This document shows, piece after piece, positions 16,791-24,311 of a stretch of 64,000 bases of DNA. Positions within the stretch are counted from its first letter, which is position 1, and each line of letters starts with the position of its first letter. The stretch lies in assembly GCF_013365535.1 (NCBI RefSeq), contig NZ_CP053590.1, positions 2,470,501 to 2,534,500 of the forward strand. The letters are read 5' to 3'. The notes below the pieces were generated by a model. The model was not told where the DNA came from. It ran no database searches and saw nothing but the letters and a program-made list of their open reading frames with translations. The position numbers and the translations under genes are program-made. This DNA is from Aquimarina sp. TRL1. GTDB taxonomy: Bacteria; Bacteroidota; Bacteroidia; Flavobacteriales; Flavobacteriaceae.

Positions 16791-19445
16791 TTAGTTAATA
16801 ACGATTTTTTTAGGAGACAGTGTTCCGTTTTTAATAAAGTATACTCCAGATTCTATTTCAGAAATATCTAAATGAATCAGATTTCTTCCAGGAGTTACTT
16901 TTACTTCTTTCTGTAGAATTACCTTTCCTACTAGATTGATTAGTTGTATGTGAGAAGTTTGTTGTGAACCTCCCATAAATGACACACTAACTCTATCTGT
17001 TGCGGGGTTAGGGAATACACTGAGTTTTTCTACAGTAGTTTCGTCAAATGATTCTGTAGCAAATGCGCCTCCGCTACAAGATCCCAAACGTGTCCAGAAG
17101 CCGTATGTTGGATTCCAGTATGTTCCATTGTATTGAGCCTCATATAAGATACCATTGTATACTGCTTTCTCTCCTCTTCTGTATACTTTAGGGTAAGGAC
17201 GCCATGCTGCTATACCATCACATAATCCTCCTGTAGTATCTTCCAATGTGGTGAATGATATCACAGTAGAATAAGGAGCATCAGTACTATTAGCAGTGCT
17301 TCCACTACCACAAGCACCTAATTTATCCCAGCGGTAGTTGTTGTTTAGCTGGTATAAGCTTCCTTCATACGTTACCTTGTCACCAGGTCTATACCCAGTA
17401 CCTCTTCTATATGGAGGAACTCCTTCACAGATGTTTCCGTCATTATTTCCATTAGGACAAGTATATTTAACTCTAACTTGATAAGTTGTTTTTGGAGAAA
17501 GTTCAGTAAGCACTTTTGATGCTTCTGTGGTTTTTGTACTTGTATATGTAGCGTCAGTTGACTTCTTATATTCTAGCGTATATGTAGGAGTACTTACGGC
17601 ATTCCAGTTAATTGTAGCAGCGGTTTTGGTAATATTAGTTGCCTTCACTCCTGTAACAGCATCACAGGTGGTGTCTCCTCCTTGAGTAGTAGCAGAAACG
17701 GTATTACTAAAAGCAGATGTATTTCCTGCTGCATCTTTTGCTTTTACTTTGAAACTATAAGTAGTACTTGGGGTAAGTCCGTTAACTGTTGTAGAGGTTC
17801 CACTTACAGAACTAACCATAGTATTTCCTTGATATACGTCATATCCTGTAACTCCTACATTATCTGTAGACGCTGTCCAGGATAAAGAAACTGATGATTG
17901 CGTAGTTGCACTTACAGTCAGGTTTCCTGGAGTTGATGGCGCTGTAGTATCTCCTCCGTCGCTTCCGGCAATATATTTTCCAGAAATAGAGAAATATCCA
18001 ATAGACGAGTAATCAGAGTATCCTGATGATAAATTTCCTTCTCCGACACCATCAATTTCTATATAGTATGTACCCTTCGCAAGGTTTGTAGAGATACTTG
18101 CTTTTAACCCGGAAGGATCTGAAGAGGCTACTTCTTGTCCTTGTGCATTAAGAATACGGGCTTTTATGTTTAAGTTTGGATAATAAGGATCCGGGTCAAA
18201 GTTGAAGCTGGCATTTCCTCCTGAAGTGGTAAATGAGAAAAGGTCTTTATCTTGGCGAGTAGTAATGATACCGTTATTGTCCTCTTTTTTTACATTTCCA
18301 CCAGCATCTGCAACTATGGCTGTAGCCCCATTTGTAGAGTTAGAATGATCATCTTGTTTATAACCAAATCCGTTTCTGCTTCCGGCAATAATCGCTAAAT
18401 CATCTTCTTTTTGATTTGCATTGTTATATTCTCCTTTACTCCAGTGTCCAATAGGTTTGCTGGCACTCCATCCCATGATAGGGCTCCATTGTCCGTGACC
18501 AGAGTAGTAAGTAGTACCAGATCTGATTCCGTCATGTGATAATCCGAGTGTATGTCCGATTTCATGAGATCCTGTTTCTCCGGCAGATCTGTTTCCTAGG
18601 TTAAATACCCAGCAAGGATCATCTGTATTCCAACTAAAAGAGTTTAAATAAGCAACCCCTCCTGCAGATGGAGCTGCATCTTTAGTCGTTGTAAAAATAC
18701 ACATCATTCTTCGATTCTTAGGAGCTCTGTCAAAAACATCTCTTCGCGTAGTCACGTTGATATTAAATGCAGAAAAATCTTCCGCCATAATTCTCCAAGT
18801 AGTTAAGATCTTCTGATCACTAAAACCAGCAGGTCTAGCATTAATAGTACGACCGTTTAACCAGCGGGTGCCAGATACAACTTCTCCGTCAAAATCAAGA
18901 TAGATAACAGCAGTAGCTCCAGGTAGACTTTCCAAGCTTGGTACTGCGGCTTTGGTGTTAACAGGAGCTGAAGAATCTGTAACTTCTTCAGATTCGAATT
19001 CAACACATAATAGTTCATTGATGTCAGCTTCAGCAATAAGAACATTTCCCTGATCTCCAGAAGAAATCTTATACGCCTTTTTTTGCTCATACATAATGAT
19101 TTCTCCTTCTAATAATCCATTGAATTTTCGAACCGAGAATAGTGGTTCTAAACCATTGGATTTTTCCTGAAGTAATACACTTCCAATAATTGAATAGTTT
19201 GTATTATCTCCTTCTTTAATATTTATTTTGACAGATAGTGTTTCGGTGTCTGAGGTTTTAAGTGTTAGTGTACTATTTTTTTGTTGGTTTAGTACTTCTT
19301 GAAAAATGGATTCTTTTCCTAGAACATATGGGGTGTCTTGTGCGGATACGATTCCTACATAGCATATGACAAATAGGATAAAAAGATGCAGTGTTTTAAA
19401 GGCACGAGGTGTCACCTCTCCTTTTTTGAAATGAAAGTTTTTCAT
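16791..19445 (-). CDS. Secreted zinc metalloprotease with PPC-like, FnIII and carbohydrate-binding domains and T9SS sorting domain
   Basis: 884 residues. The signal peptide ends near Ala35. The peptidase domain (about 165-355) has the extended zincin motif HEIGHTLGLSHDG (about 292-304) with three zinc-binding His and the catalytic Glu, followed by GWSAS in the place of a Met-turn. Residues about 370-495 form a PPC-like beta domain (DKDLFSFTT, KGTYYIEIDGVG). Two FnIII domains follow (about 505-590 and 598-735). Two ChiA/CBM5_12-like modules lie at about 680-720 (PPYRRGTGYRPGDKVTYEGSLY) and 745-785 (RRGEKAVYNGILYEAQYNG). A type A T9SS domain ends the protein (VFPNPATDRVSV ... KKIVIN). It probably degrades proteins in chitinous or polysaccharide-coated material outside the cell. 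It is monocistronic. Confidence 0.92.
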   Translation of the reverse strand: MKNFHFKKGEVTPRAFKTLHLFILFVICYVGIVSAQDTPYVLGKESIFQEVLNQQKNSTLTLKTSDTETLSVKINIKEGDNTNYSIIGSVLLQEKSNGLEPLFSVRKFNGLLEGEIIMYEQKKAYKISSGDQGNVLIAEADINELLCVEFESEEVTDSSAPVNTKAAVPSLESLPGATAVIYLDFDGEVVSGTRWLNGRTINARPAGFSDQKILTTWRIMAEDFSAFNINVTTRRDVFDRAPKNRRMMCIFTTTKDAAPSAGGVAYLNSFSWNTDDPCWVFNLGNRSAGETGSHEIGHTLGLSHDGIRSGTTYYSGHGQWSPIMGWSASKPIGHWSKGEYNNANQKEDDLAIIAGSRNGFGYKQDDHSNSTNGATAIVADAGGNVKKEDNNGIITTRQDKDLFSFTTSGGNASFNFDPDPYYPNLNIKARILNAQGQEVASSDPSGLKASISTNLAKGTYYIEIDGVGEGNLSSGYSDYSSIGYFSISGKYIAGSDGGDTTAPSTPGNLTVSATTQSSVSLSWTASTDNVGVTGYDVYQGNTMVSSVSGTSTTVNGLTPSTTYSFKVKAKDAAGNTSAFSNTVSATTQGGDTTCDAVTGVKATNITKTAATINWNAVSTPTYTLEYKKSTDATYTSTKTTEASKVLTELSPKTTYQVRVKYTCPNGNNDGNICEGVPPYRRGTGYRPGDKVTYEGSLYQLNNNYRWDKLGACGSGSTANSTDAPYSTVISFTTLEDTTGGLCDGIAAWRPYPKVYRRGEKAVYNGILYEAQYNGTYWNPTYGFWTRLGSCSGGAFATESFDETTVEKLSVFPNPATDRVSVSFMGGSQQTSHIQLINLVGKVILQKEVKVTPGRNLIHLDISEIESGVYFIKNGTLSPKKIVIN

Positions 19446-19808
19446 GTGGTTTGAGTTTGTGTGTTAACAATATAATTGTCTTAGTTAATTCATTGAATTA
19501 TAGAAAATTATGCCAAATACGCTAAAATCTTTTTAAATTATAACTTATTGATAGTAAGATTGTTATGTGTCTATTGAAGAGTTAAGGTTTTAAAATATTG
19601 TGGAAATATGTAGAAAAAAAATAAATAAGTGTAGAATTTCTACACGATATAAAATTATTTTTTGAAGGAAAAACCTTCATTAGGGTGGTTATTTACCGCT
19701 ATTTGTAGTTTTTTAATGCGTATAGAGAGGGTAGAATAAGTGTTTGTCTAGTATATACAGGAGAGGATCTCTTCGAAATAGTGCTTAATCCTTTATAATA
19801 AAAATTGA
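19446..19808. other. Upstream region of the metalloprotease
   Basis: About 360 bp with no gene seen; very AT-rich. It should contain the metalloprotease promoter on the minus strand, but no convincing TTTG/TAnnTTTG pair was found. Confidence 0.4.
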
Positions 19809-19880
19809 GTTGGATAGCCCCTATTGCGCTCCCGAAGCAATTAGGGAAAAACAATTTTAATAAATTGTACACTATCCAAC
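19809..19880 (-). repeat. Three-way-junction palindromic element, possible terminator or REP-like unit
   Basis: An outer 9-bp stem GTTGGATAG (19809-19817) / CTATCCAAC (19872-19880) encloses two hairpins. One is CCCTATTGC (19819-19827) with GCAATTAGGG (19837-19846), one base bulged. The other is ACAATTT (19851-19857) with AAATTGT (19862-19868). Read on the minus strand it is followed by a T-rich stretch, and it lies 53 bp after the 56-codon ORF, so it may end that transcript. Its clover shape also resembles a REP or small non-autonomous element. No second copy was noticed in the window. Confidence 0.6.
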
Positions 19881-19932
19881 ACTACATTAATTATGATCGT
19901 TTTCGTTTTGTTTAATACTGTTCAGATCATAA

Positions 19933-20103
19933 TTATTTATAAAATATTCTGGTTAATTTCTCATTAGAATGAGATGGGTCGAGTTTCCCTACCGGAGGAT
20001 CTTCCAGAGGGTATAGTAGTTTTGTTAAACTGTTTATGTAGCTGTGAAACCATTTTTCGAATAGATTTGAAGCGGTGTATTTATGATTGATGTTCGTTTT
20101 CAT
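19933..20103 (-). CDS. Possible small protein, 56 residues
   Basis: ATG at 20103 and TAA at 19933-19935. The product begins MKTNINHKYTASNLFEKWF and continues HSYINSLTKLLYPLEDPPVG. It is basic and amphipathic at the N-terminal half, then Pro/Asp-rich, with no signal peptide or membrane helix. The ATG follows an A-rich leader (atcaatcaaa) as is common here. It lies between the tRNA-Cys hairpin and the three-way element, all on the minus strand. I do not recognise it. Composition is more protein-like than random AT-rich frames, but the coding evidence is only the ORF and its context. Confidence 0.45.
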   Translation of the reverse strand: MKTNINHKYTASNLFEKWFHSYINSLTKLLYPLEDPPVGKLDPSHSNEKLTRIFYK

Positions 20104-20195
20104 TTTGATTGATTGTTAATTAAAAAAATAGTATGATTTAGTAATGATTATTTACATCTCTTTTTTTGTTTGGTAAAAGCAATTTCTTTTAATAA

Positions 20196-20260
20196 AAGCA
20201 CTACTCTTTGTATAAGGTGTATAGTATTTCTGAGAGACAGTCAGAAAACGAGTAGTGCTT
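20196..20260 (-). terminator. Long-loop hairpin downstream of tRNA-Cys
   Basis: A perfect 11-bp stem: AAGCACTACTC (20196-20206) and GAGTAGTGCTT (20250-20260). On the minus strand it starts 12 bp after the tRNA 3' end and is followed by TTTTATT, so it probably ends tRNA transcription. The loop contains a second small hairpin CTGA/TCAG. Confidence 0.6.
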
Positions 20261-20272
20261 CTGTGTCAAAAG

Positions 20273-20345
20273 AGACAAGGGTGAGACTCGAACTCACAAT
20301 AAAACAGTTTTGCAGACTGTTGCTTTGCCATTAAGCTACCCTGTC
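20273..20345 (-). tRNA. tRNA-Cys (anticodon GCA)
   Basis: 73 nt read on the minus strand. Acceptor stem GACAGGG with CCTTGTC (one G-U pair) and discriminator U73, as usual for tRNA-Cys. Anticodon stem ACAGT/ACTGT with loop CTGCAAA, giving anticodon GCA. T arm GTGAG-TTCGAGT-CTCAC. The 3' CCA is not encoded. No integrase or repeat of the tRNA end was seen nearby, so there is no sign of an integrated element here. Confidence 0.97.
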
Positions 20346-20369
20346 TTTTGTTTTTTTGAGATTGAAACA

Positions 20370-20397
20370 AAAAAAAGACGCCTTTAAGGGCGTCTCA
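20370..20397 (-). terminator. Rho-independent terminator of a small minus-strand unit
   Basis: Stem AGACGCC / GGCGTCT (20377-20397) with loop ttaaag-type bases; on the minus strand it is followed by a run of eight T. It ends a transcript that comes from the promoter at 20552-20582, just before the tRNA-Cys gene. Confidence 0.8.
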
Positions 20398-20422
20398 TAG
20401 TATTAACAATATAATATCACTA

Positions 20423-20503
20423 TCATCTTTGTTGATGGCTATGGACGCTTTTTTGTTTTTTTACGTAGCTTCTACGTTGTTGGATTGTACATTTGTTTTT
20501 CAT
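20423..20503 (-). CDS. Possible 26-residue basic peptide or small RNA
   Basis: ATG at 20503 and TGA at 20423-20425; the product begins MKNKCTIQQRRSYVKKQ and is strongly basic. It sits about 45 nt downstream of a good -33/-7 pair and 26 nt before a strong terminator, so a short transcript (about 20545 to 20365) is likely. Whether it is translated or acts as a non-coding RNA cannot be told from one sequence. Confidence 0.3.
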   Translation of the reverse strand: MKNKCTIQQRRSYVKKQKSVHSHQQR

Positions 20504-20551
20504 GTCAAGTGATTTATAAATTATATAAAATTGATTAGCGAATTGCTGATG

Positions 20552-20582
20552 CAAATATGTAGATAATATTTAATAAAACAAA
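20552..20582 (-). promoter_or_regulatory. Promoter of the small transcription unit
   Basis: Read on the minus strand: TTTG (20579-20582), a 19-bp spacer, CATATTTG (20552-20559). This matches the Bacteroidota TTTG/TAnnTTTG consensus at all but the first -7 base. It points towards the terminator at 20370-20397. Confidence 0.55.
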
Positions 20583-20766
20583 TCTTTTTTTGATTTAATT
20601 TACTGTTAATCAATGTGTTAGTATTTGTTTTTAGAACATAAGCACCCTGTCCGTAATACTACGGATAATAGAGTTTTATGGCAATTGTCTGTCTCCCTGT
20701 TGCTTACTTCTCAATACGTATATTTTTTACTTTTTTATTTGTTTTTCATTTTGATTGATTTTGGTA

Positions 20767-20799
20767 CAAAAAAAAAGCGTCCGATTTTTTCGGACGCTT
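20767..20799 (-). terminator. Rho-independent terminator of a second small minus-strand unit
   Basis: Stem AGCGTCCGA / TCGGACGCT around a T-rich loop (20776-20799); on the minus strand the stem runs into nine or more T. It lies 31 bp after the 35-codon ORF at 20831-20938. Confidence 0.8.
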
Positions 20800-20830
20800 A
20801 TATATAATATCTGTTTTTATAGTATCAGTA

Positions 20831-20938
20831 TTAAAAATACATAGAGTCCTCTTTGAATAAGTTATAAGGTTGTTTCATCGAACAAAGGAAAGTTCTGATG
20901 AGCCATTTAGACGTACTATGTGTATAAACTCTTTTCAT
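20831..20938 (-). CDS. Possible small protein, 35 residues
   Basis: ATG at 20938 and TAA at 20831-20833. The product begins MKRVYTHSTSKWLIRTFLC and ends KEDSMYF. It is basic, with one short amphipathic segment. It is followed at once by a strong terminator on the same strand. AATATTTG at 20947-20954 could be a -7 box, but there is no TTTG at the right distance and the leader would be almost absent. I do not recognise it. Confidence 0.3.
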   Translation of the reverse strand: MKRVYTHSTSKWLIRTFLCSMKQPYNLFKEDSMYF

Positions 20939-20999
20939 ATGTGATACAAATATTCTAAAATTGAATGAGATATACTATATTTTTTAGAAAAAATTGGGA

Positions 21000-21438
21000 A
21001 GGTTGTTTCAGATACTATTAAGGATGTTTATAATCGTATAAACTTTTGATACAAGATATATGTATATGACAATTCTGTGTTATGGTATGATAAGAGTATT
21101 CTTTTTTTAAAAAAAGCCGATAATCTTATGGCTTTAATTTTTGTGTAAGCTTTTTCATGCAGCGTGATTCTCGTAAAATTTTGTTAAATCCTGTGTTGAA
21201 AACTAATATAAATTACGGTTTAACCGTAAAATGTTGATTTTTAATCAACTGCATAGATGTACTTGCCGTTTCGGTATTTTGTTTATAATCAGGCTTTCAT
21301 AGTGATTTGTAGGATGATTTAGTCTTTTTGGATTTATAAGTTTTTGATAGTAAATAAAATAGGGGGAAAATCCCCCTTGAGACCTTTGTAGGATGTATAT
21401 ATCTTTACCACCTGATTTAATTAGTTATACTATAAGGA
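21000..21438. other. Non-coding stretch with palindromes
   Basis: No gene over 15 codons was found. Visible structures are a hairpin AAGCC...GGCTT at about 21113-21135 with a T run on the minus strand (likely terminator), TTACGGTT-t-AACCGTAA (21213-21229), GTTGATT-ttt-AATCAAC (21233-21249), and GGGGGA-aaa-TCCCCC at about 21362-21376. Together with the region to its left these make a dense set of minus-strand RNA signals without a large gene. Confidence 0.5.
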
Positions 21439-21669
21439 ATGACCCCGGATTTAAATATTGATAAAACCATGTTTCTAACAGATTTACTACAGTGGCTGAA
21501 GTTAGATATCAATCGTTTTATGATTGCGCTTACACATGGTGAACCTTATGAAACTATAATTTATCTATGGATTGATAAATTATACTATAAAGGAAAATCT
21601 AAGGATGAAGCATTGAATCTTATTCTTAAGGCACAAAGGATACACCTTCAAGGGATTCTTCATAATTAA
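21439..21669 (+). CDS. Small uncharacterised protein
   Basis: 76 residues, or 66 if it starts at the second ATG (21469). Predicted all-helical with mixed charge: FLTDLLQWLKLDINRFMIA, ETIIYLWIDKLYYKGKSKDEALNLILKAQRI split across two helices. There are no Cys, signal peptide or membrane helix. Not recognised. The amphipathic helix pattern and normal codon use support a real gene more than chance does. Confidence 0.5.
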   Translation: MTPDLNIDKTMFLTDLLQWLKLDINRFMIALTHGEPYETIIYLWIDKLYYKGKSKDEALNLILKAQRIHLQGILHN

Positions 21670-21766
21670 AGCATACAGTAGTGTTCAATTATATTCGTAG
21701 TTACTAATAAATAACAACTACGAATATAACTGTATGTATAATCAATACTGTATTGCATAGGGCTAT

Positions 21767-22309
21767 TTAGCCAACAGCGTTGTAAACAGTAGTTTGTTCT
21801 AATTCTGTTTTTACCTGATCAATCCATTTTTCGAGTCTTGTATCAGTAAGGTTTGATTCATTATCATTATCAATAGCAAGCCCATAAAACATGTCTTCAT
21901 TATCAGGAATGACTGCCTTTGATTCTCTGAAGTTATACTCTGCAACTGGCCAGTGTCCAATGATTTGCCCTCCATTTTTTAGAATTACTTCGGCAAGAAT
22001 CCCTATTCCATCTACAAAGTATTCTGTGTATCCTACCTGATCTCCCAATCCATAGATAGCTATTACCTTATCAGTGAAATCAATTTCCTGAAACTCATCA
22101 AAAAAGTCTTCCCAATCACTTTGCAGATCTCCATCGTACCATGTAGAAAGCCCTAATAGTAGGATGTCATATTGTTCGAAATCATCTTTTGAAACATCAC
22201 ATACTTCGTGAACATCAATCTGATCAGCTCCCCAAGCTTCTGTTAAGTCTTTAGTTACGTCGTCAGTACATCCGGTATCAGAACCATAAAACAGACCTAT
22301 TTTCTTCAT
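21767..22309 (-). CDS. fldA: Flavodoxin
   Basis: 180 residues, a long-chain flavodoxin, the FMN-binding electron carrier that replaces ferredoxin when iron is short. The FMN phosphate loop is GLFYGSDTGCTDDV; the usual T/S-x-T-G-x-T is here S-D-T-G-C-T. LLGLSTWYDGDLQSDWEDF carries the Trp of the first flavin-shielding loop, and YGLGDQVGYTEYFVDG carries the Tyr of the second. The length fits the family (about 170-180). It is divergent from the CxCPxC protein across a 97-bp region containing a 7-7-7 palindrome, which suggests shared control, perhaps by iron. Confidence 0.95.
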   Translation of the reverse strand: MKKIGLFYGSDTGCTDDVTKDLTEAWGADQIDVHEVCDVSKDDFEQYDILLLGLSTWYDGDLQSDWEDFFDEFQEIDFTDKVIAIYGLGDQVGYTEYFVDGIGILAEVILKNGGQIIGHWPVAEYNFRESKAVIPDNEDMFYGLAIDNDNESNLTDTRLEKWIDQVKTELEQTTVYNAVG

Positions 22310-22337
22310 CTATTTTTCTTTTTAGAATTTTTAAGAA

Positions 22338-22388
22338 CAAAAATAATCTATTTTAAATTATTCTAAATAAGAATAATCAATAAATTTG
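22338..22388. promoter_or_regulatory. Divergent promoters with a shared 21-bp palindrome
   Basis: ATTATTC (22357-22363) and GAATAAT (22371-22377) are perfect inverted arms around TAAATAA. A minus-strand -7 box TATTTTTG (22338-22345) serves fldA, and a plus-strand TAAATTTG (22381-22388) serves the CxCPxC protein. The palindrome lies 11 bp and 3 bp from these boxes. The ATTCTAAAT core resembles Fur-type sites; binding by Fur is inference. Confidence 0.6.
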
Positions 22389-22406
22389 TAGAATAAAAAG
22401 TAAACC

Positions 22407-22757
22407 ATGCATACATTAACTGCTTTATATAGCAACGACTATGGTTCCGGATATAAAATACAGATAGTAGAAGAAGAACCTTGTGAGAATATACAACTAT
22501 GGCTTGATGATATCGGATTTATTATGACCAAGGAGGAAGTTCGGGGTTTTTTATCTGTAATTAGGTCTGCCCAGGTATTTTGCAAATGCCCTAAATGCAA
22601 AGAAGAAGGACACAAAGCAATAAAATTTAGTACCATAAGAGCTGAAGTAAACTTAAAAGCTGACAGGGGTGTACTCAAAGGATTAGAAGATTTGGTTCTG
22701 GGGATATTATTTCATCTGGATTATGATGAAATGCTAGTTGATAATAATATACAATAG
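22407..22757 (+). CDS. Uncharacterised protein with a CKCPKC motif
   Basis: 116 residues. The centre holds VFCKCPKCKEEGHKAIKFST, three clustered Cys and a His that could bind a metal. The rest is mixed alpha/beta, with an acidic C-terminus (HLDYDEMLVDNNI). No signal peptide. It is divergent from fldA and shares its palindromic control region, so a role tied to iron limitation or flavodoxin is possible. I cannot name the family with confidence. Confidence 0.75.
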   Translation: MHTLTALYSNDYGSGYKIQIVEEEPCENIQLWLDDIGFIMTKEEVRGFLSVIRSAQVFCKCPKCKEEGHKAIKFSTIRAEVNLKADRGVLKGLEDLVLGILFHLDYDEMLVDNNIQ

Positions 22758-23005
22758 AAAAGAAGAGGTTGTATATGCAAGCAAATTTCCTACAGGTATT
22801 CCTGTAGAATGCATCTTTCTATTCCGGGTATTGATGAATCAATACACTAAGGGTATTTGTTTCTATATACGTTCTTAATTAGATTCCTCAACATTAAGAG
22901 ATTTTCTCTTAATGGATTACTGTAGATTGCTTATTTTAGTCAACAAAATATGATCAGATTTATAAAATCAGATGATATGTTTTAATTCGCTAAAAAGATT
23001 TATTG

Positions 23006-24193
23006 ATGATTATAGAACCAAGAACTAGAGGGTTTATTTGCCTTACATCACACCCTAAAGGATGTGAGCAAAATGTGAAAAATCAAATAGAATATGTAAA
23101 GACCAAAGGAGAAATCTCCGGTCCTAAAAAAGTATTGATAATAGGAGCTTCGACTGGTTTTGGTCTTGCCTCTCGTATTACAAGCGCTTTTGGCTCGAAA
23201 GCAGCAACTGTTGGGGTCTTTTTTGACAAACCGGGAACTAAAGGGAGACCTGGTTCTCCCGGATGGTATAATTCTGCTGCTTTTGAAAAATTTGCACACG
23301 AAGAAGATATCTATGCCAAAAGTATTAATGGAGATGCTTTTTCTAACGAAATAAAAGAAAAGACCATCGCATTAATTAAAGAAGATTTGGGGCAGGTCGA
23401 TTTGGTTGTGTATAGTCTGGCCTCTCCTGTTCGTACACACCCAGATACAGGAGAGCGATTTAAGTCTGTATTAAAACCAATTGGAGGTTCTTTTAAAAAT
23501 AAAACAGTAGATTTTCATACAGGGGTTGTTTCTGATATAGAAATTCAACCAGGAGATGATAAAGATATAGAGAATACGGTTGCTGTAATGGGAGGAGATG
23601 ATTGGGAATTATGGATAGATGCCATGAAAAAAGCAGAAGTATTAGCTCCTAATGCAACTACCATAGCATATTCTTATATTGGTCCTGAGCTGACAGAACC
23701 GGTATATAGAAAAGGAACTATTGGAAAAGCAAAAGATCATCTCGAAGCTACAGCATTTACTATTTCCGATAAATTAAAGGACATAGGAGGAAAAGCTTAT
23801 GTATCTGTCAATAAGGCTTTAGTTACGCAAGCTAGTTCCGCTATTCCTGTGATTCCATTATACATATCATTATTGTATAAGGTAATGAAGGAGGAAGGAA
23901 TACATGAAGGATGTATAGAACAAATGTATCGTTTATTTAATGAGCGATTGTATACGGGAGATATAGCATTAGATGAAAAGGGACGTATTCGTGTTGATGA
24001 TTGGGAAATGAGACCGGATGTACAAGAAAAAATAGCTGCTTTATGGAAAGAAGCAACGACAGAAACCTTGCAAGATATCGGTGACCTCAAAGGATATGAA
24101 ACAGACTTCTTTAATCTATTTGGTTTTAAAGTTGATGGCGTTGATTATGATCAGGATGTAAACGAAGTTGTTGAGATTTCCGGCATCGTTTAA
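23006..24193 (+). CDS. fabV: Trans-2-enoyl-CoA/enoyl-ACP reductase FabV (NADH)
   Basis: 395 residues from ATG 23006 (MIIEPRTRGFICLTSHP); an in-frame TTG sits just before it but is not needed. This single-chain enoyl reductase performs the last step of fatty-acid elongation. Visible motifs: the NADH loop KVLIIGASTGFGLASRI, the VYSLASPVRT strand, and the catalytic Y-x8-K as YRKGTIGKAK (about 237-246). The length fits FabV (about 395-400). FabV is known to be insensitive to triclosan compared with FabI. It is monocistronic; fabD lies 20 kb away in this window. Confidence 0.96.
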   Translation: MIIEPRTRGFICLTSHPKGCEQNVKNQIEYVKTKGEISGPKKVLIIGASTGFGLASRITSAFGSKAATVGVFFDKPGTKGRPGSPGWYNSAAFEKFAHEEDIYAKSINGDAFSNEIKEKTIALIKEDLGQVDLVVYSLASPVRTHPDTGERFKSVLKPIGGSFKNKTVDFHTGVVSDIEIQPGDDKDIENTVAVMGGDDWELWIDAMKKAEVLAPNATTIAYSYIGPELTEPVYRKGTIGKAKDHLEATAFTISDKLKDIGGKAYVSVNKALVTQASSAIPVIPLYISLLYKVMKEEGIHEGCIEQMYRLFNERLYTGDIALDEKGRIRVDDWEMRPDVQEKIAALWKEATTETLQDIGDLKGYETDFFNLFGFKVDGVDYDQDVNEVVEISGIV

Positions 24194-24311
24194 ACATAGA
24201 ACTGTTGCGAATGCTTTTGTAATGATCTATATTGTTATAGGAGCATTTTGCTTTATTAGCAACAGAGCAAAATACTACGGAGAATTAAGTTAATACTAAT
24301 ATTTTTTTAGC

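Noticed and set aside
20273..20345. tRNA-Cys as an integration site of a mobile element
   Set aside because: No integrase, transposase or duplicated tRNA end was seen on either side.
20625..20807. 60-codon plus-strand frame near tRNA-Cys
   Set aside because: It runs through a minus-strand terminator hairpin and its T/A runs; the product is low-complexity hydrophobic sequence.
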